DNA of 64,000 nucleotides, from NCBI GenBank assembly GCA_016703765.1, contig JADJBL010000027.1, positions 1 to 64,000 of the forward strand. Reading direction: 5' to 3'. This document shows, one piece after another, positions 18,545 to 27,398 of this stretch. This DNA is from Saprospirales bacterium. GTDB taxonomy: Bacteria > Bacteroidota > Bacteroidia > Chitinophagales > Saprospiraceae. Position 1 is the stretch's first letter, and the number at the start of each line of letters is the position of its first letter. The notes beneath the pieces are model-generated. The model saw only the letters and a list, made by a program, of their open reading frames with translations. It was not told the DNA's origin and made no database searches. Position numbers and translations under genes: made by a program.

Positions 18545-19507
18545 ATGAAGGCATTGGTCCTGAGCGCAGCAGATGCGCCCCTTACGGTCGAAGAACTACC
18601 AGATCCCGTTCCCGGCGTTGGAGAGGTGGTGGTGGATATCGCCGCCGCCGCCCTCAACCACCGGGACGTCTGGATCACCAAAGGGAAATATCCCGGCATC
18701 AAATTTCCGGCCATCCTGGGCTCAGACGGCGCAGGTTGGCTGGAAGGCCGCCGGGTGCTGCTCGACCCCGGCTTTCATTGGGGCGAGGATCCGAACGCAC
18801 AGAGCAAGGCCTACCATATCCTGGGCCTCCCAAGCCATGGGGCCTTCGCCACCCGGGTGGCTATTCCCCGGGCTAACGTGTACGAGGTTCCGGCTCATCT
18901 GAACATGGAGCAAGCCGCCGCCCTGCCGCTGGCCGGGCTGACCGCCTACCGGGCCCTTTTCTTTCGCGCTGCACTAAAAGCAGGGGAGAAAGTACTGATC
19001 ACCGGGATCGGCGGGGGAGTGGCTTTATTTGCCTTTCAATTTGCCAGAGCTGCCGGCGCCGAGGTCTTTGTCAGCTCGGGCTCGGACGAAAAACTGGCCA
19101 GGGCGCTCGCCATGGGCGCCGCAGCCGGCGTAAATTATCAGACAGAGGGCTGGGCCAAACAACTCAAGGAATTGGCCGGTGGATTTGACGTTATCGTGGA
19201 CAGCGCGGCGGGACCCGGATTTCCGGATCTGCTTTCCCTGCTCAATCCTTCAGGCCGGATCGTGCTCTACGGTGGCACCCGGGGCCCCATTCCAAACCTC
19301 AATCCCCAGCAAATCTTTTGGAGGCAGCTCAACATCATGGGCTCCACCATGGGCAATCCCACCGACTTTTCCAACATGGTCGCATTTGTAAGCAAGCACA
19401 AGATCGAGCCGGTGGTGGATTCGGTTTTTCCGCTGGAGGAGGGCCAGGCGGCGTTTGAGCGCATGGCGGGGGGAGTGCAGTTTGGAAAGATTGTGTTGCG
19501 GGTTTAA
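18545..19507 (+). CDS. Zinc-type alcohol dehydrogenase/quinone oxidoreductase-like (MDR)
   Basis: A 320-residue medium-chain dehydrogenase/reductase. The N-terminal GroES-like domain shows LNHRDVWITKGKYPG and LGSDGAGW, and the Rossmann loop is VLITGIGGGVALFAFQFARAAGA (about residues 146-168). The catalytic and structural zinc cysteines of true alcohol dehydrogenases are missing, so it is closer to NADPH quinone reductases or enoyl reductases. It starts 12 nt after the acs stop and is probably co-transcribed. It overlaps the convergent gene at 19504 by 4 nt. Substrate unknown. Confidence 0.85.
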   Translation: MKALVLSAADAPLTVEELPDPVPGVGEVVVDIAAAALNHRDVWITKGKYPGIKFPAILGSDGAGWLEGRRVLLDPGFHWGEDPNAQSKAYHILGLPSHGAFATRVAIPRANVYEVPAHLNMEQAAALPLAGLTAYRALFFRAALKAGEKVLITGIGGGVALFAFQFARAAGAEVFVSSGSDEKLARALAMGAAAGVNYQTEGWAKQLKELAGGFDVIVDSAAGPGFPDLLSLLNPSGRIVLYGGTRGPIPNLNPQQIFWRQLNIMGSTMGNPTDFSNMVAFVSKHKIEPVVDSVFPLEEGQAAFERMAGGVQFGKIVLRV

Positions 19508-20949
19508 CCCGGAAACAACAACTTTTCCTTGCTCAGATAATTATCCACCAATCGGTTGAAGACTTTGGGGATATGGCTCTTTAACTCCTGCAGGAGGTCG
19601 GCCACCTGGGGGGCCCGGTCCGGATGGTCCTTGAGGGTTTTGATCTGTTCGGCCATGAGCTGGTAGAGGGATTCCTCGTCGAGCGTCATTTCCTTGTATT
19701 CGGCCACGGCGTTGTACCAGAACAGGGTAGGGAGGTAATTAGCGCGGCTCTTGTACTTTTTCTCCAACTCGAGCAGGCGGTTTTGCCGGATGAGGCGGAT
19801 CATTTTCTTATAATCCTTGAGCGCCAGCAAGGTCTCGAGGAAGGCGGTAAAGAAGATGTGCCAGCGATACTCGAAGATCTCCTTTTTGTAGGCCCGCAGG
19901 AAGGAGTTGGCATAGTTTTCGGCGTTCTTGTAGCGCTCGTTTTTGTTGAGGCATTTGATAAAAAATGCGACAAAACCCACCTTGGCGTGGAAATTCGGGG
20001 TGACCTTCATCTCCGGATACGCCTCTTTCATGACCCGCAAGGCTTCCTCTTTCTTCTCCTGCCGGAGCAATACCGCTGCCAGGTTGGTGGCGTAGAACAG
20101 AAAATCGTGGTTCTTGCTTCGCAAGGACAGATACCCATAGTAAGCCGCCTTGTCAAAATCCTGGAACTTGGAATACAGCAGCAGGCTGTTGCTGTAGTAG
20201 TTCAACAGCAGGCGCTTGGAGTAATAGCGGCCCTGGCGGAACAGCTCGTCGAGGTAGTTGAATTTTTCGAGCAGGGGCTCGAAGTTGCGGTAATTGAAGC
20301 CGATGAAGATCAGGCGGACCAGGGCCAGGTAGCGGTTGTGCCCGTCGAGTTTTTCGTCGTAAAACACATCGGAGAGCCAGCGCTCCCATTGGATGGACTC
20401 GGAGTTGTCGCCGGCGTATTGGTTGACAATATCGAGGGTGGCCTGGTGCAGCTTTTCGTTGGTCATCAGCGAGTGCTGATACATCGGGTCGTAGCGCTTG
20501 ATAAATTCGTTGGCCAGGTCGTGGTCGGCATACCGGAGACGGATGAGCAGGAAATGGCGGTAGTGGACCACCAGCTCGAAGAACTTGACGAAATAGAAGG
20601 AGGGGTGCTTGAAATGCCTGATCTCGCGAAGCAGCTGCTTTTCGTCTTCGGGCAGGATGCTATCGGTCATAATCTTGTGCTCCAGGCCGCTCATCCATTC
20701 GAAATGGGCATCCACGTCGATGGCGGTCAGGCGCTCGGTGATCCAGGTTTTCAGGTTGGAAAACTTCCGCTTGTCCAGCTCCTCGTCGAAGGGGGTGAAC
20801 TGGTGGATATTCCTGCAATTATGGTCGATCTGCTGGAGGATCTCCAGCCTTTTTTCGTCCTCAAACTGCTGGATGCCCAACAAATAGGAGGTTTCGTGGG
20901 GTAGCAGGGAATGGGCAAAATCGTTGAACTTCTGCAGCTTGCTTCGCAT
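19504..20949 (-). CDS. Uncharacterised helical-repeat protein
   Basis: A 481-residue soluble protein without signal peptide or membrane segment. It is rich in paired amphipathic helices (for example LLNYYSNSLLLYSKFQDFDKAAYYGYLSL and DDFLFY-like blocks), resembling TPR/alpha-solenoid scaffolds, but no catalytic motif is visible. I do not recognise a named family; proteins like this appear to be conserved in Saprospiria-type genomes. Its neighbours (MDR reductase convergent, SDR reductase downstream direction) give no functional clue. Confidence 0.7.
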   Translation of the reverse strand: MRSKLQKFNDFAHSLLPHETSYLLGIQQFEDEKRLEILQQIDHNCRNIHQFTPFDEELDKRKFSNLKTWITERLTAIDVDAHFEWMSGLEHKIMTDSILPEDEKQLLREIRHFKHPSFYFVKFFELVVHYRHFLLIRLRYADHDLANEFIKRYDPMYQHSLMTNEKLHQATLDIVNQYAGDNSESIQWERWLSDVFYDEKLDGHNRYLALVRLIFIGFNYRNFEPLLEKFNYLDELFRQGRYYSKRLLLNYYSNSLLLYSKFQDFDKAAYYGYLSLRSKNHDFLFYATNLAAVLLRQEKKEEALRVMKEAYPEMKVTPNFHAKVGFVAFFIKCLNKNERYKNAENYANSFLRAYKKEIFEYRWHIFFTAFLETLLALKDYKKMIRLIRQNRLLELEKKYKSRANYLPTLFWYNAVAEYKEMTLDEESLYQLMAEQIKTLKDHPDRAPQVADLLQELKSHIPKVFNRLVDNYLSKEKLLFPG

Positions 20950-21002
20950 AGTGACACGAATTCAAAAGAAGCAGGAAGTTAAGTAAAAAGTGGAAGTTTT
21001 GC

Positions 21003-21746
21003 CTACAAAACCAGACCTCCGTCTACCGACAATACCGTTCCATTGATGAACGCGGCGTCTTCGGAGGCGAGAAAGGCGTATGCTGCGGCGATTTCTTCCG
21101 GTTTTCCAAGGCGTCCGGCCGGGGTTTTCTCCCGCAGTTGCTGCAAGACCTCCTCCGGGATGGTGCCCATCATTTCGGTGGCGATAAATCCGGGCGCCAC
21201 GGCGTTGGCGGTGATGCCCTTGCGGCCGAACTCCCGTGCCCAAACCTTGGTCATGCCGATGACCCCCGCTTTGGTGGCCGCGTAGTTGGTCTGGCCGAAG
21301 TTGCCGTAAATCCCCACCACCGAAGAGGCGCTGACGATGCGGCCGAATCCGGCCTCGGCCATATAGGGGTGAACCGCTTTGGTGCAGTGAAACACCCCGC
21401 TCAGGTTGACGCTGATGACCTGATCCCATTGTTCCAGGGTGATCTTTTTCATCGAGGCATCGCGGGTAATGCCGGCGTTGTTGATCAAAATATCGATCCG
21501 GCCGAAGCGGTCGAAAACGGCTTTGGCGGCGGCTTCCACGGCAGGGTAGTCGGTCGTGTTGACCTGGAAGAAAACTACGTCCTTCCCCTCGGCCCGGAAG
21601 GCCTCTGCTACCGCTTCCCCTTTTTCCTTGCTGATATCCCAAATAGCGACCCTGGCGCCGTCCTCCGCAAAGCGGCGGGTGGTGGCCAATCCGATTCCGT
21701 TTGCTCCTCCCGTAATGATGGCGACTCTGTCCTGCAATCGTTTCAT
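21003..21746 (-). CDS. fabG: SDR-family 3-oxoacyl/acetoacetyl reductase
   Basis: Start ATG 21746 (MKRLQDRV) is preferred over TTG 21752. The 247-residue short-chain dehydrogenase has the TGGANGIG cofactor loop, NNAG, catalytic Ser in SASSVVGIYG and YAATK (Tyr-x-x-x-Lys). NAVAPGFIATEMM and GRLGKPEEIAAAYAFLAS are typical of FabG/PhaB-type reductases. It reduces 3-oxoacyl-ACP or 3-oxoacyl-CoA with NADPH. Its place beside thiolase, phasin and PHA synthase suggests acetoacetyl-CoA reduction, but a second PhaB-like gene at 26537 is the better match for that step. The symbol is therefore family-level only. Confidence 0.85.
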   Translation of the reverse strand: MKRLQDRVAIITGGANGIGLATTRRFAEDGARVAIWDISKEKGEAVAEAFRAEGKDVVFFQVNTTDYPAVEAAAKAVFDRFGRIDILINNAGITRDASMKKITLEQWDQVISVNLSGVFHCTKAVHPYMAEAGFGRIVSASSVVGIYGNFGQTNYAATKAGVIGMTKVWAREFGRKGITANAVAPGFIATEMMGTIPEEVLQQLREKTPAGRLGKPEEIAAAYAFLASEDAAFINGTVLSVDGGLVL

Positions 21747-21976
21747 ATTCAATATGGTTACTGGTATAAAGAAAATCCGAGCCTTTCTATGAAAACACCA
21801 AGGTAAGCAGGGCTCCGACCCTTGCGAATGACCACCTCTTGTTAGGGCTTATTGACTTAAAGAAAATCCGGGCTCTGGATTTGAATTAAAATATTGATTT
21901 ACTTGAATTTGTAAGCGCTAAAAAAACGCCTTGACCGTTTTATGACCGTGAACCTTTTCCGGAATTCCCTTATTTT

Positions 21977-21983
21977 TACTTTC
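21977..21983 (+). promoter_or_regulatory. Putative -7 box of the thiolase gene
   Basis: TACTTTC, 18 nt before the thiolase ATG, repeats the variant -7 box seen before pntAA. A TTTT at 21955-21958 stands at roughly the -33 position. Weak support. Confidence 0.3.
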
Positions 21984-22000
21984 CTAATAAAGACCAAACT

Positions 22001-23179
22001 ATGAAAAACGTATACGTCGTCAGCGCAGTGCGCACCCCTATCGGAAGCTTTGGCGGAGAGTTCGCCGAGGTGCCGGCCGTTCAGCTCGGAGCGACCGCCA
22101 TCAAAGGCGCTCTGGAAAGGGCAGGGGTTCAACCCGATCAGGTCCAGGAGGTGTTCATGGGCAATGTCATCTCCTCCAATATGGGCCAGGCGCCTGCGCG
22201 GCAGGCAGCGATTTTCGCAGGGCTGCCCTACAAGGTTCCCTGCACCGGGGTCAACAAGGTTTGCTCCTCGGGCGCCAAGGCGGTGATGTTCGGCGCCCAA
22301 TCCATTCAACTCGACCAGAACAGCCTGGTCGTGGCCGGAGGAATGGAAAACATGACCCAGATACCTTATTACATTCCCAAAGGCCGCTACGGCTACCGCT
22401 ACGGGAACGGCGAGATGCTCGACGGCCTGATCAAGGACGGCCTGATGGATGTGTACCACCAGGTGCTGATGGGTAACTGGGCGGATGCGACGGCCACCAA
22501 ATACCAACTCAGCAGGGAAGAGCAGGACGCTTTCGCCATTCAATCCTACAAGCGCGTGGCCGAGGCAACCCAAAGCGGCGCCTTCAAAAAGGAGATCGTC
22601 TCCGTGATGGTACCCCAGCGCAAAGGCGATCCGGTGGAAGTTTGGGAGGATGAAGAATACAAGAGGGTCGATTTTGCAAAGATCCCGACCCTCAAGCCCG
22701 TCTTTTCGAAAGACGGCACGGTCACTGCCGCCAATGCTTCGACCATCAACGACGGCGGAGCTGCGTTGGTGTTGGCGAGCGAGGAGAAGGTGAAGGAACT
22801 TGGACTCAAGCCCGTGGCGCGGATCGTTTCCTACGGCGACGCCGAGCAGGAACCGGAATGGTACACCACCAGCCCGGCAAAAGCCGCGGCGGTAGCTCTG
22901 AAACGCGCAGGCCTGAAACTGGAAGATATCGACTACTTCGAAGTGAACGAGGCTTTTGCCGCGGTGGCCCTGGTTTTTATCAAAGAATTGGGCATTTCCC
23001 AGGACCGGACCAACGTGTTCGGCGGAGCGGTGGCGATCGGCCACCCCCTCGGAGCATCGGGCGCCCGGATCCTGACTACCTTGATCAACGTGCTCCATCA
23101 TAAAGGAGGCCGTTATGGCCTGGCCGCTATCTGCAACGGAGGAGGCGGCGCCTCTTCGGTTATCGTGGAAAGGCTGTAA
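22001..23179 (+). CDS. phaA: Acetyl-CoA C-acetyltransferase (thiolase)
   Basis: The 392-residue thiolase condenses two acetyl-CoA to acetoacetyl-CoA, the first step of polyhydroxybutyrate synthesis. The catalytic residues are visible: acyl-accepting Cys88 in NKVCSSGAK, His348 in AIGHPLGASG and proton-donor Cys378 in CNGGGGAS. The spacing equals that of Zoogloea PhbA. It also fits AtoB, so the direction depends on context. Phasin, PhaE and PhaC follow on the same strand and two SDR reductases flank the cluster, supporting a biosynthetic role. A strong terminator follows, so it is its own transcription unit. Confidence 0.93.
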   Translation: MKNVYVVSAVRTPIGSFGGEFAEVPAVQLGATAIKGALERAGVQPDQVQEVFMGNVISSNMGQAPARQAAIFAGLPYKVPCTGVNKVCSSGAKAVMFGAQSIQLDQNSLVVAGGMENMTQIPYYIPKGRYGYRYGNGEMLDGLIKDGLMDVYHQVLMGNWADATATKYQLSREEQDAFAIQSYKRVAEATQSGAFKKEIVSVMVPQRKGDPVEVWEDEEYKRVDFAKIPTLKPVFSKDGTVTAANASTINDGGAALVLASEEKVKELGLKPVARIVSYGDAEQEPEWYTTSPAKAAAVALKRAGLKLEDIDYFEVNEAFAAVALVFIKELGISQDRTNVFGGAVAIGHPLGASGARILTTLINVLHHKGGRYGLAAICNGGGGASSVIVERL

Positions 23180-23222
23180 GAATTTTTGGTCTTTATTTGG
23201 TTTTATTTGGTTTAGGCAGGAA

Positions 23223-23259
23223 GGCAGGGCATGCGCAAGCGGCCCTGCCCCTTTTTTTT
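23223..23259 (+). terminator. Intrinsic terminator after thiolase
   Basis: GGCAGGGC (23223-23230) pairs with GCCCTGCC (23242-23249) around an 11-nt loop, followed by CC and eight T residues. A classic Rho-independent terminator, 44 nt downstream of the thiolase stop. Confidence 0.92.
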
Positions 23260-23287
23260 AGTTGAAAAGTTGAAAAGTTGAAAAGTC
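23260..23287 (+). repeat. TTGAAAAG tandem array, single arm
   Basis: Three tandem copies of AGTTGAAA(AG) directly follow the thiolase terminator. The same word forms the arms of the hairpins at 6644-6748 and 58949-59070, but here no complementary arm is present. Confidence 0.7.
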
Positions 23288-23390
23288 AATGGCTTTTTAT
23301 CGCAGTGTAAATTATTAAAAATCAATAATATACAAGACGTGATGTTTCAAATCGATAGAATTGTCCACCCTTTTTGAAATCCTCGCGGCC

Positions 23391-23421
23391 TTGCCCTTCC
23401 GGAGAGGCGGACCTACCTTTG
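23391..23421 (+). promoter_or_regulatory. Promoter of the phasin-phaE-phaC genes
   Basis: TTG at 23391-23393 and an exact TACCTTTG at 23414-23421 are separated by 20 nt, matching the Bacteroidota sigma-ABfr-type consensus. The phasin ATG lies 46 nt downstream. This is the best promoter match in the window, as expected for an abundant granule protein. Confidence 0.6.
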
Positions 23422-23466
23422 TGGCATCAAATTGATTCATCATTCATTTCAAAAAGAAATCATATC

Positions 23467-23898
23467 ATGGCAAAGGCTAAAGAAAATTTCGGAAAAATCA
23501 TGGAGCATCAGCAAAGCCTGGTGGAGAAAATGACCGCCAACACGGGAAAAGTAATGGAAATGCTCGGCCCGAAAGAAGCATATACGAAAGAAGGACAGGA
23601 GCTTTGGGAAGATTTCATCAAGCGCAGCCGCACGATGATGGAAGAACAACTTCATCCCGAAAACCTCGAAAAATTCTGGGTGAAAATGCCGGAAACCTAC
23701 AGCAGGACCATGGAAATGCAGATGGATTTCTTCAACCGCTCGACCGAACTGATGCGCCGCAGCCTGGAAAAATACGCAGTGCCTACCCAGACGGATTATT
23801 GGAAAAAAGTTTCCGAAATTTACATGGATAACTACAGCGCCATGATGGAGGCTTCCAACGCCCAGATCAAGGCCATGCAGGAGTATCTGGCCAACTAA
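23467..23898 (+). CDS. Phasin family protein
   Basis: ATG 23467 is chosen because it yields MAKAKENFGKIMEHQQ; the ORF extends upstream only through promoter DNA. The 143-residue protein is helical, rich in Met, Lys and Glu, with amphipathic stretches (QSLVEKMTANTGKVMEML, YSAMMEASNAQIKAMQEYL). It lacks membrane segments, consistent with a PHA granule surface protein. Sequence alone gives moderate support, but the position directly upstream of phaE and phaC and after a strong promoter makes phasin likely. Confidence 0.75.
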   Translation: MAKAKENFGKIMEHQQSLVEKMTANTGKVMEMLGPKEAYTKEGQELWEDFIKRSRTMMEEQLHPENLEKFWVKMPETYSRTMEMQMDFFNRSTELMRRSLEKYAVPTQTDYWKKVSEIYMDNYSAMMEASNAQIKAMQEYLAN

Positions 23899-23924
23899 TT
23901 TTCAGATCCCAAAAATTTTCAATC

Positions 23925-25283
23925 ATGAAACCAGGAATGGAAGATATTTTAGACAACCAAAAGAAAGCCTTTGAAACCTGGAAGGATTGGTCCGATCAGT
24001 GGATGAAAAATTTCCCCGGCATGACCCCTCCCTCCTCGGGCGCTGACTTTTTCGTCCCCTGGATGGACGTGCAACGCAAGTGGATGGACGAAACCATGAA
24101 AATGGGAAATCAGAAATCGAGCCTCGAAAACGCTCCCAAGCAGTGGAAGGAATGGATGGAAGTCCAAACCCAGATGTCCGACAAGTGGATGGAGTTCTAC
24201 CGCAAACAAGCCCAGCAGATGGGCGATGTTCCAGGTGCGTTCAACCCCGGCAAGACCTTTTTTCCCGAAATGGGGATGAAGCCCTGGCAGAACTGGATGG
24301 AGGAAAGCAACAAGTGGATCCGCCAGAATATCCTGGACAAGATCCCCGCCAATATGAAGCCGCACTTTAGCAACTTCACGGCCATTTACGACGAAATGGG
24401 CAAGTATTGGGAGCCTATCCAACGCATGATCCAATTCGGAACGTATTCCAAGGAAACCACCGACCAGTTTTTCGGTCCCGACGCCTACCGCCGGGTCGTT
24501 AGCCTGTTCCTGGGCTTCAAACCTGTGGACAATACCACCAAACTCGTAGAGGATGTCAACACCTTCTTCGAAGACTTTATCGGCGGGATGCAAAAAACCA
24601 CGCCGGGCACTCATGAATTCATGAACAGCTGGATCAGCTTCTTCCGCGATTGGGGCCGCCAGACCGGTCACCCGGGCCTGCAGGCCGTTGCGGAAGTCAC
24701 CCACCTGGTCGATAAAGGCATCAACTCCTTTTACCACGTGGCCGGCCCCAGCGAAGAGCTCGCCATGGCCAAACTGCTGAAAGACATACAGTTTACCTAT
24801 ACCGCCTTCTTGCTGAAATCATCCGAAATGCAGCACGTGCTGCTGGATGCAGGCCAATTCGCACTTCCGGATACCCTCAAGGATTTCTACGACGAATTCC
24901 AGAAGACCCAGAAAATGCCTAACTATACGGAGTTTTTCAACCGCTATGCCAACAACCTGGAGGACTATATCCTCGAGGTGCTGGAATCGGATGAATATTC
25001 CAAACTTCAGGCCGATGTGTCCAAAGTGGGCATCACCGTGAAGTCGAAAATGGACGAGCTGATCGAATTGGCTTTTAACGATTTTCCCTTCCTGATGAAA
25101 TCCTTCGCCGACGAAGTAGCCCAGGAAAACAAGAGCCTGCGCCGCAAAGTGCGCGACCTGGAAAATCGCCTCTACGCTATCGAATCCACTATCCTGGGCG
25201 GCAGCGCCGTTCCGAAAGAGGAAGCGAGCAAAGAAGTGAATTCCGAAGCTAAAACGACAACTAGAAAAGCGGTAAAAAAGTGA
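23925..25283 (+). CDS. phaE: Class III PHA synthase subunit PhaE
   Basis: The 452-residue protein shows PhaE-type Trp/Met-rich helices (FETWKDWSDQWMKNFPGM, MDVQRKWMDETMKM, WKEWMEVQTQMSDKWMEF) and the conserved middle segment GRQTGHPGLQAVAEV-like region before a long helical C-terminus. PhaE pairs with PhaC to form the active class III synthase. It is longer than typical PhaE (about 350-360 residues) because of a coiled-coil and Lys/Glu-rich tail (KEEASKEVNSEAK). It follows the phasin by 26 nt and precedes phaC. Its TGA stop is the first triplet of the word-repeat hairpin at 25281-25342. Confidence 0.85.
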   Translation: MKPGMEDILDNQKKAFETWKDWSDQWMKNFPGMTPPSSGADFFVPWMDVQRKWMDETMKMGNQKSSLENAPKQWKEWMEVQTQMSDKWMEFYRKQAQQMGDVPGAFNPGKTFFPEMGMKPWQNWMEESNKWIRQNILDKIPANMKPHFSNFTAIYDEMGKYWEPIQRMIQFGTYSKETTDQFFGPDAYRRVVSLFLGFKPVDNTTKLVEDVNTFFEDFIGGMQKTTPGTHEFMNSWISFFRDWGRQTGHPGLQAVAEVTHLVDKGINSFYHVAGPSEELAMAKLLKDIQFTYTAFLLKSSEMQHVLLDAGQFALPDTLKDFYDEFQKTQKMPNYTEFFNRYANNLEDYILEVLESDEYSKLQADVSKVGITVKSKMDELIELAFNDFPFLMKSFADEVAQENKSLRRKVRDLENRLYAIESTILGGSAVPKEEASKEVNSEAKTTTRKAVKK

Positions 25284-25380
25284 CTAGTGACCGGTGACTA
25301 GTGACTAGTCTATACCAGTCACTAGTCACTAATCACCAGTCACCAATTACTCAATCGCCATTCACCCAATCACTCAATGA
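25281..25380. repeat. GTGACTAGTGAC-word hairpin between phaE and phaC
   Basis: Arms 25281-25309 and 25314-25342 match as reverse complements at 25 of 29 positions (mismatches mostly G-T capable), with a 4-nt loop. The left arm begins at the phaE TGA stop. After the right arm a run of CAATCACTC-like words continues to within a few bases of the phaC ATG at 25388. It leaves almost no ordinary leader between two genes whose products form one enzyme. Confidence 0.88.
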
Positions 25381-25387
25381 CTATTCC

Positions 25388-26449
25388 ATGGCTGAACAGC
25401 AAACCCCCTCTTTCGCAGATCAACTACTTGAGCAAGTAGATACCGCCACCGAGGCGATCCGGAATATTTCGGATATCAATAATGTAGAAATTGCTACCGC
25501 CAGGCGGGAAACGGTGTGGGAAGATGGTAAGGTAAAACTGTACCATTTTCACCGCGAGGGCGCGTCCAAGACCAAGACCCCCGTGCTTATGGTTTACGCC
25601 CTGGTGAACCGTTGGGAGATGATGGACCTCCAGCCCAACCGCAGTTTTGTGCGCAAAATGCTCAGCGAGGGGATGGACGTGTACATGCTCGACTGGGGCT
25701 ACGCCTCCAGGCTCGACCGCTACAAGACCCTGGAAGACTATATCCTCGGCGATATCGGCGATAGCGTCGATTTTATCCGCCGCAAACACGGCCTGCCTTC
25801 GGTCAACCTCCTCGGGGTTTGCCAAGGCGGTACCTTTAGCGTCATTTATTCGGCCCTCTTTCCGGAGAAGATCAAAAACCTCGTGACCCTCGTCACCCCG
25901 GTCGATTTCGACACCGAGGAAGGGCTGCTCTTCAAATGGGCCAAAGACATGGATGTCGACGCGGTAGTCGACGGCTTCGGCGGGGTCGTTCCCGGCGAAT
26001 TCCTCAATACGGGATTCGACATGCTCAAGCCGATGAACAAGACGCGGAAATATCTCTCCCTGCCCGATACCCTCAAGGAAAAGGACAAGCTCCTCAACTT
26101 CCTGCGCATGGAAAAATGGGTCGCCGATTCGCCCGACCAGGCAGGGGAGGCCTACCGCCAATTCATCAAGGAATTTTACAAAAAGAACCTCCTGATCCAG
26201 GGCAAATTTGAACTGGGCGGCCGCATGGTCCATCTGAAAGACATCACCATGCCGGTGCTCACCATTTTTGCCAAGGAAGACCACATCGTTCCGCCCTGTA
26301 CCACCAAGCCCCTGCACGAAAAGGTGGGCTCGAAGGACAAGCAGTTGATGGAGTTCCCCGGCGGGCATATCGGCGTATTCGTCGGCGGCCGCTCGCAGGA
26401 CCTCCTGACCCCTGCCGTGGCCCGCTGGTATGCCGAACGAGACAAGTGA
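25388..26449 (+). CDS. phaC: Class III polyhydroxyalkanoate synthase subunit PhaC
   Basis: PhaC polymerises 3-hydroxyacyl-CoA. ATG 25388 (MAEQQTPSF) is chosen because the upstream reading is translated repeat DNA. The 353-residue alpha/beta-hydrolase-like enzyme has the lipase-like box GVCQGG with nucleophile Cys145, Asp298 in AKEDHIVPP and His327 in PGGHIGVFVGG. Spacing equals that of the Allochromatium class III enzyme. Length fits class III rather than class I (about 590). The partner PhaE is directly upstream. A TTTAGGAGG-type hairpin separates it from convergent phaB. Confidence 0.93.
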   Translation: MAEQQTPSFADQLLEQVDTATEAIRNISDINNVEIATARRETVWEDGKVKLYHFHREGASKTKTPVLMVYALVNRWEMMDLQPNRSFVRKMLSEGMDVYMLDWGYASRLDRYKTLEDYILGDIGDSVDFIRRKHGLPSVNLLGVCQGGTFSVIYSALFPEKIKNLVTLVTPVDFDTEEGLLFKWAKDMDVDAVVDGFGGVVPGEFLNTGFDMLKPMNKTRKYLSLPDTLKEKDKLLNFLRMEKWVADSPDQAGEAYRQFIKEFYKKNLLIQGKFELGGRMVHLKDITMPVLTIFAKEDHIVPPCTTKPLHEKVGSKDKQLMEFPGGHIGVFVGGRSQDLLTPAVARWYAERDK

Positions 26450-26463
26450 TTCGGGCTGGTTTT

Positions 26464-26539
26464 ATAAGGTTTAGGAGGTTTAGAGGGTTTAGGAGGTTTA
26501 GACTAAACTTTCTAAACCCTCTAAACTTTATAAACCTTA
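26464..26539. terminator. GTTTAGGAG-word hairpin between convergent phaC and phaB
   Basis: The left arm repeats GGTTTAGGAGGTTTAGAGG; the right arm TCTAAACCCTCTAAAC...TAAACCTTA is its near complement, with a short TAGACT loop. The phaB stop codon TAA (26537-26539) lies inside the right arm. Its symmetry suits a bidirectional terminator for two convergent genes. Confidence 0.82.
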
Positions 26540-27283
26540 ATAAACGTGCTGCCCGCCGTTGATGGCGTAGTTGGCGCCCGTAATAAAAGCGGCTTCTTCA
26601 GAGGCCAGGAAGGAGACCAGGTGCGCGATTTCATCCGTACCTCCAAGGCGCCCCATGGGTATGCCCTTGATGATTTGCTCCCGCACTTCCTCGGCTACCG
26701 CCAGTACCATGTCAGTGGCGATATAACCCGGTGAGATCGTATTGACGGTGATGCCCTTGCGCGCCACTTCTACGGCGAGGGTTTTGGTAAACCCGTGCAT
26801 GCCCGCTTTGGCTGCCGCATAATTCACCTGCCCGAACTGCGCTCTTTGGGCGTTGACCGAAGAGATGTTGATGATCCGGCCGTAGAGCTGGTCGACCATA
26901 GGCCCGATCACGTGGCTGCAACAGTTGAACACGCTGTACAGGTTGGTCTTCATCACGATGTCCCAGCTCTCGGGGCCCATTTTCCGAAATGCCATGTCGC
27001 GCGTGATCCCCGCGTTGTTGACCAGGATGTCGATGACCCCGATCTCGTTGTGGATCTTCTCCACCATTTTCCCTACCTCTTCGTAGTCGGCTACGTCGGC
27101 CTGGTACATATAAGGCTCGTACCCCTCCTTTTTCATTTCCGCGAACCACTCCTCCGCCTTCTGCGGACTGCGGTAATTGGCGATCACCCGGTATCCGTCG
27201 TGGATCAATCGCTTGACCATGTGGGTGCCCAGGCCCCCGGTTGCGCCGGTTACCAGCGCTACAATGTGCTCGGTTTGTGTCAT
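26537..27283 (-). CDS. phaB: Acetoacetyl-CoA reductase
   Basis: The 248-residue SDR enzyme has VTGATGGLGTHMVKRL for cofactor binding, NNAGITRDMAFRKM, catalytic Ser in ISSVNAQRAQFGQ and YAAAK. The set ITRDMAFRKM, SVNAQRAQFGQVNY and SPGYIATDMV closely matches PhaB/PhbB acetoacetyl-CoA reductases. These provide (R)-3-hydroxybutyryl-CoA from acetoacetyl-CoA with NADPH. It is convergent with phaC across a symmetrical hairpin. No other gene is in its transcription unit. Confidence 0.88.
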   Translation of the reverse strand: MTQTEHIVALVTGATGGLGTHMVKRLIHDGYRVIANYRSPQKAEEWFAEMKKEGYEPYMYQADVADYEEVGKMVEKIHNEIGVIDILVNNAGITRDMAFRKMGPESWDIVMKTNLYSVFNCCSHVIGPMVDQLYGRIINISSVNAQRAQFGQVNYAAAKAGMHGFTKTLAVEVARKGITVNTISPGYIATDMVLAVAEEVREQIIKGIPMGRLGGTDEIAHLVSFLASEEAAFITGANYAINGGQHVY

Positions 27284-27398
27284 ACAGGCTGTTTTTTTCT
27301 CAATATATATTTTTTTTCTTTGGAGGGAAAAAGATTATCCAGGCGCTTAGGTTTTTAGGTTGGTAGGTGGTGGGATTATGCTTATTTTGACACCCCAC

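Noticed and set aside
21003..21746. This SDR as the main PhaB
   Set aside because: The gene at 26537 has the closer PhaB motif set and sits against phaC, so this one is left as a FabG-like reductase.
25301..25387. 29-residue N-terminal extension of PhaC
   Set aside because: It would be translated from the repeat hairpin and has no family support; ATG 25388 fits the family length.
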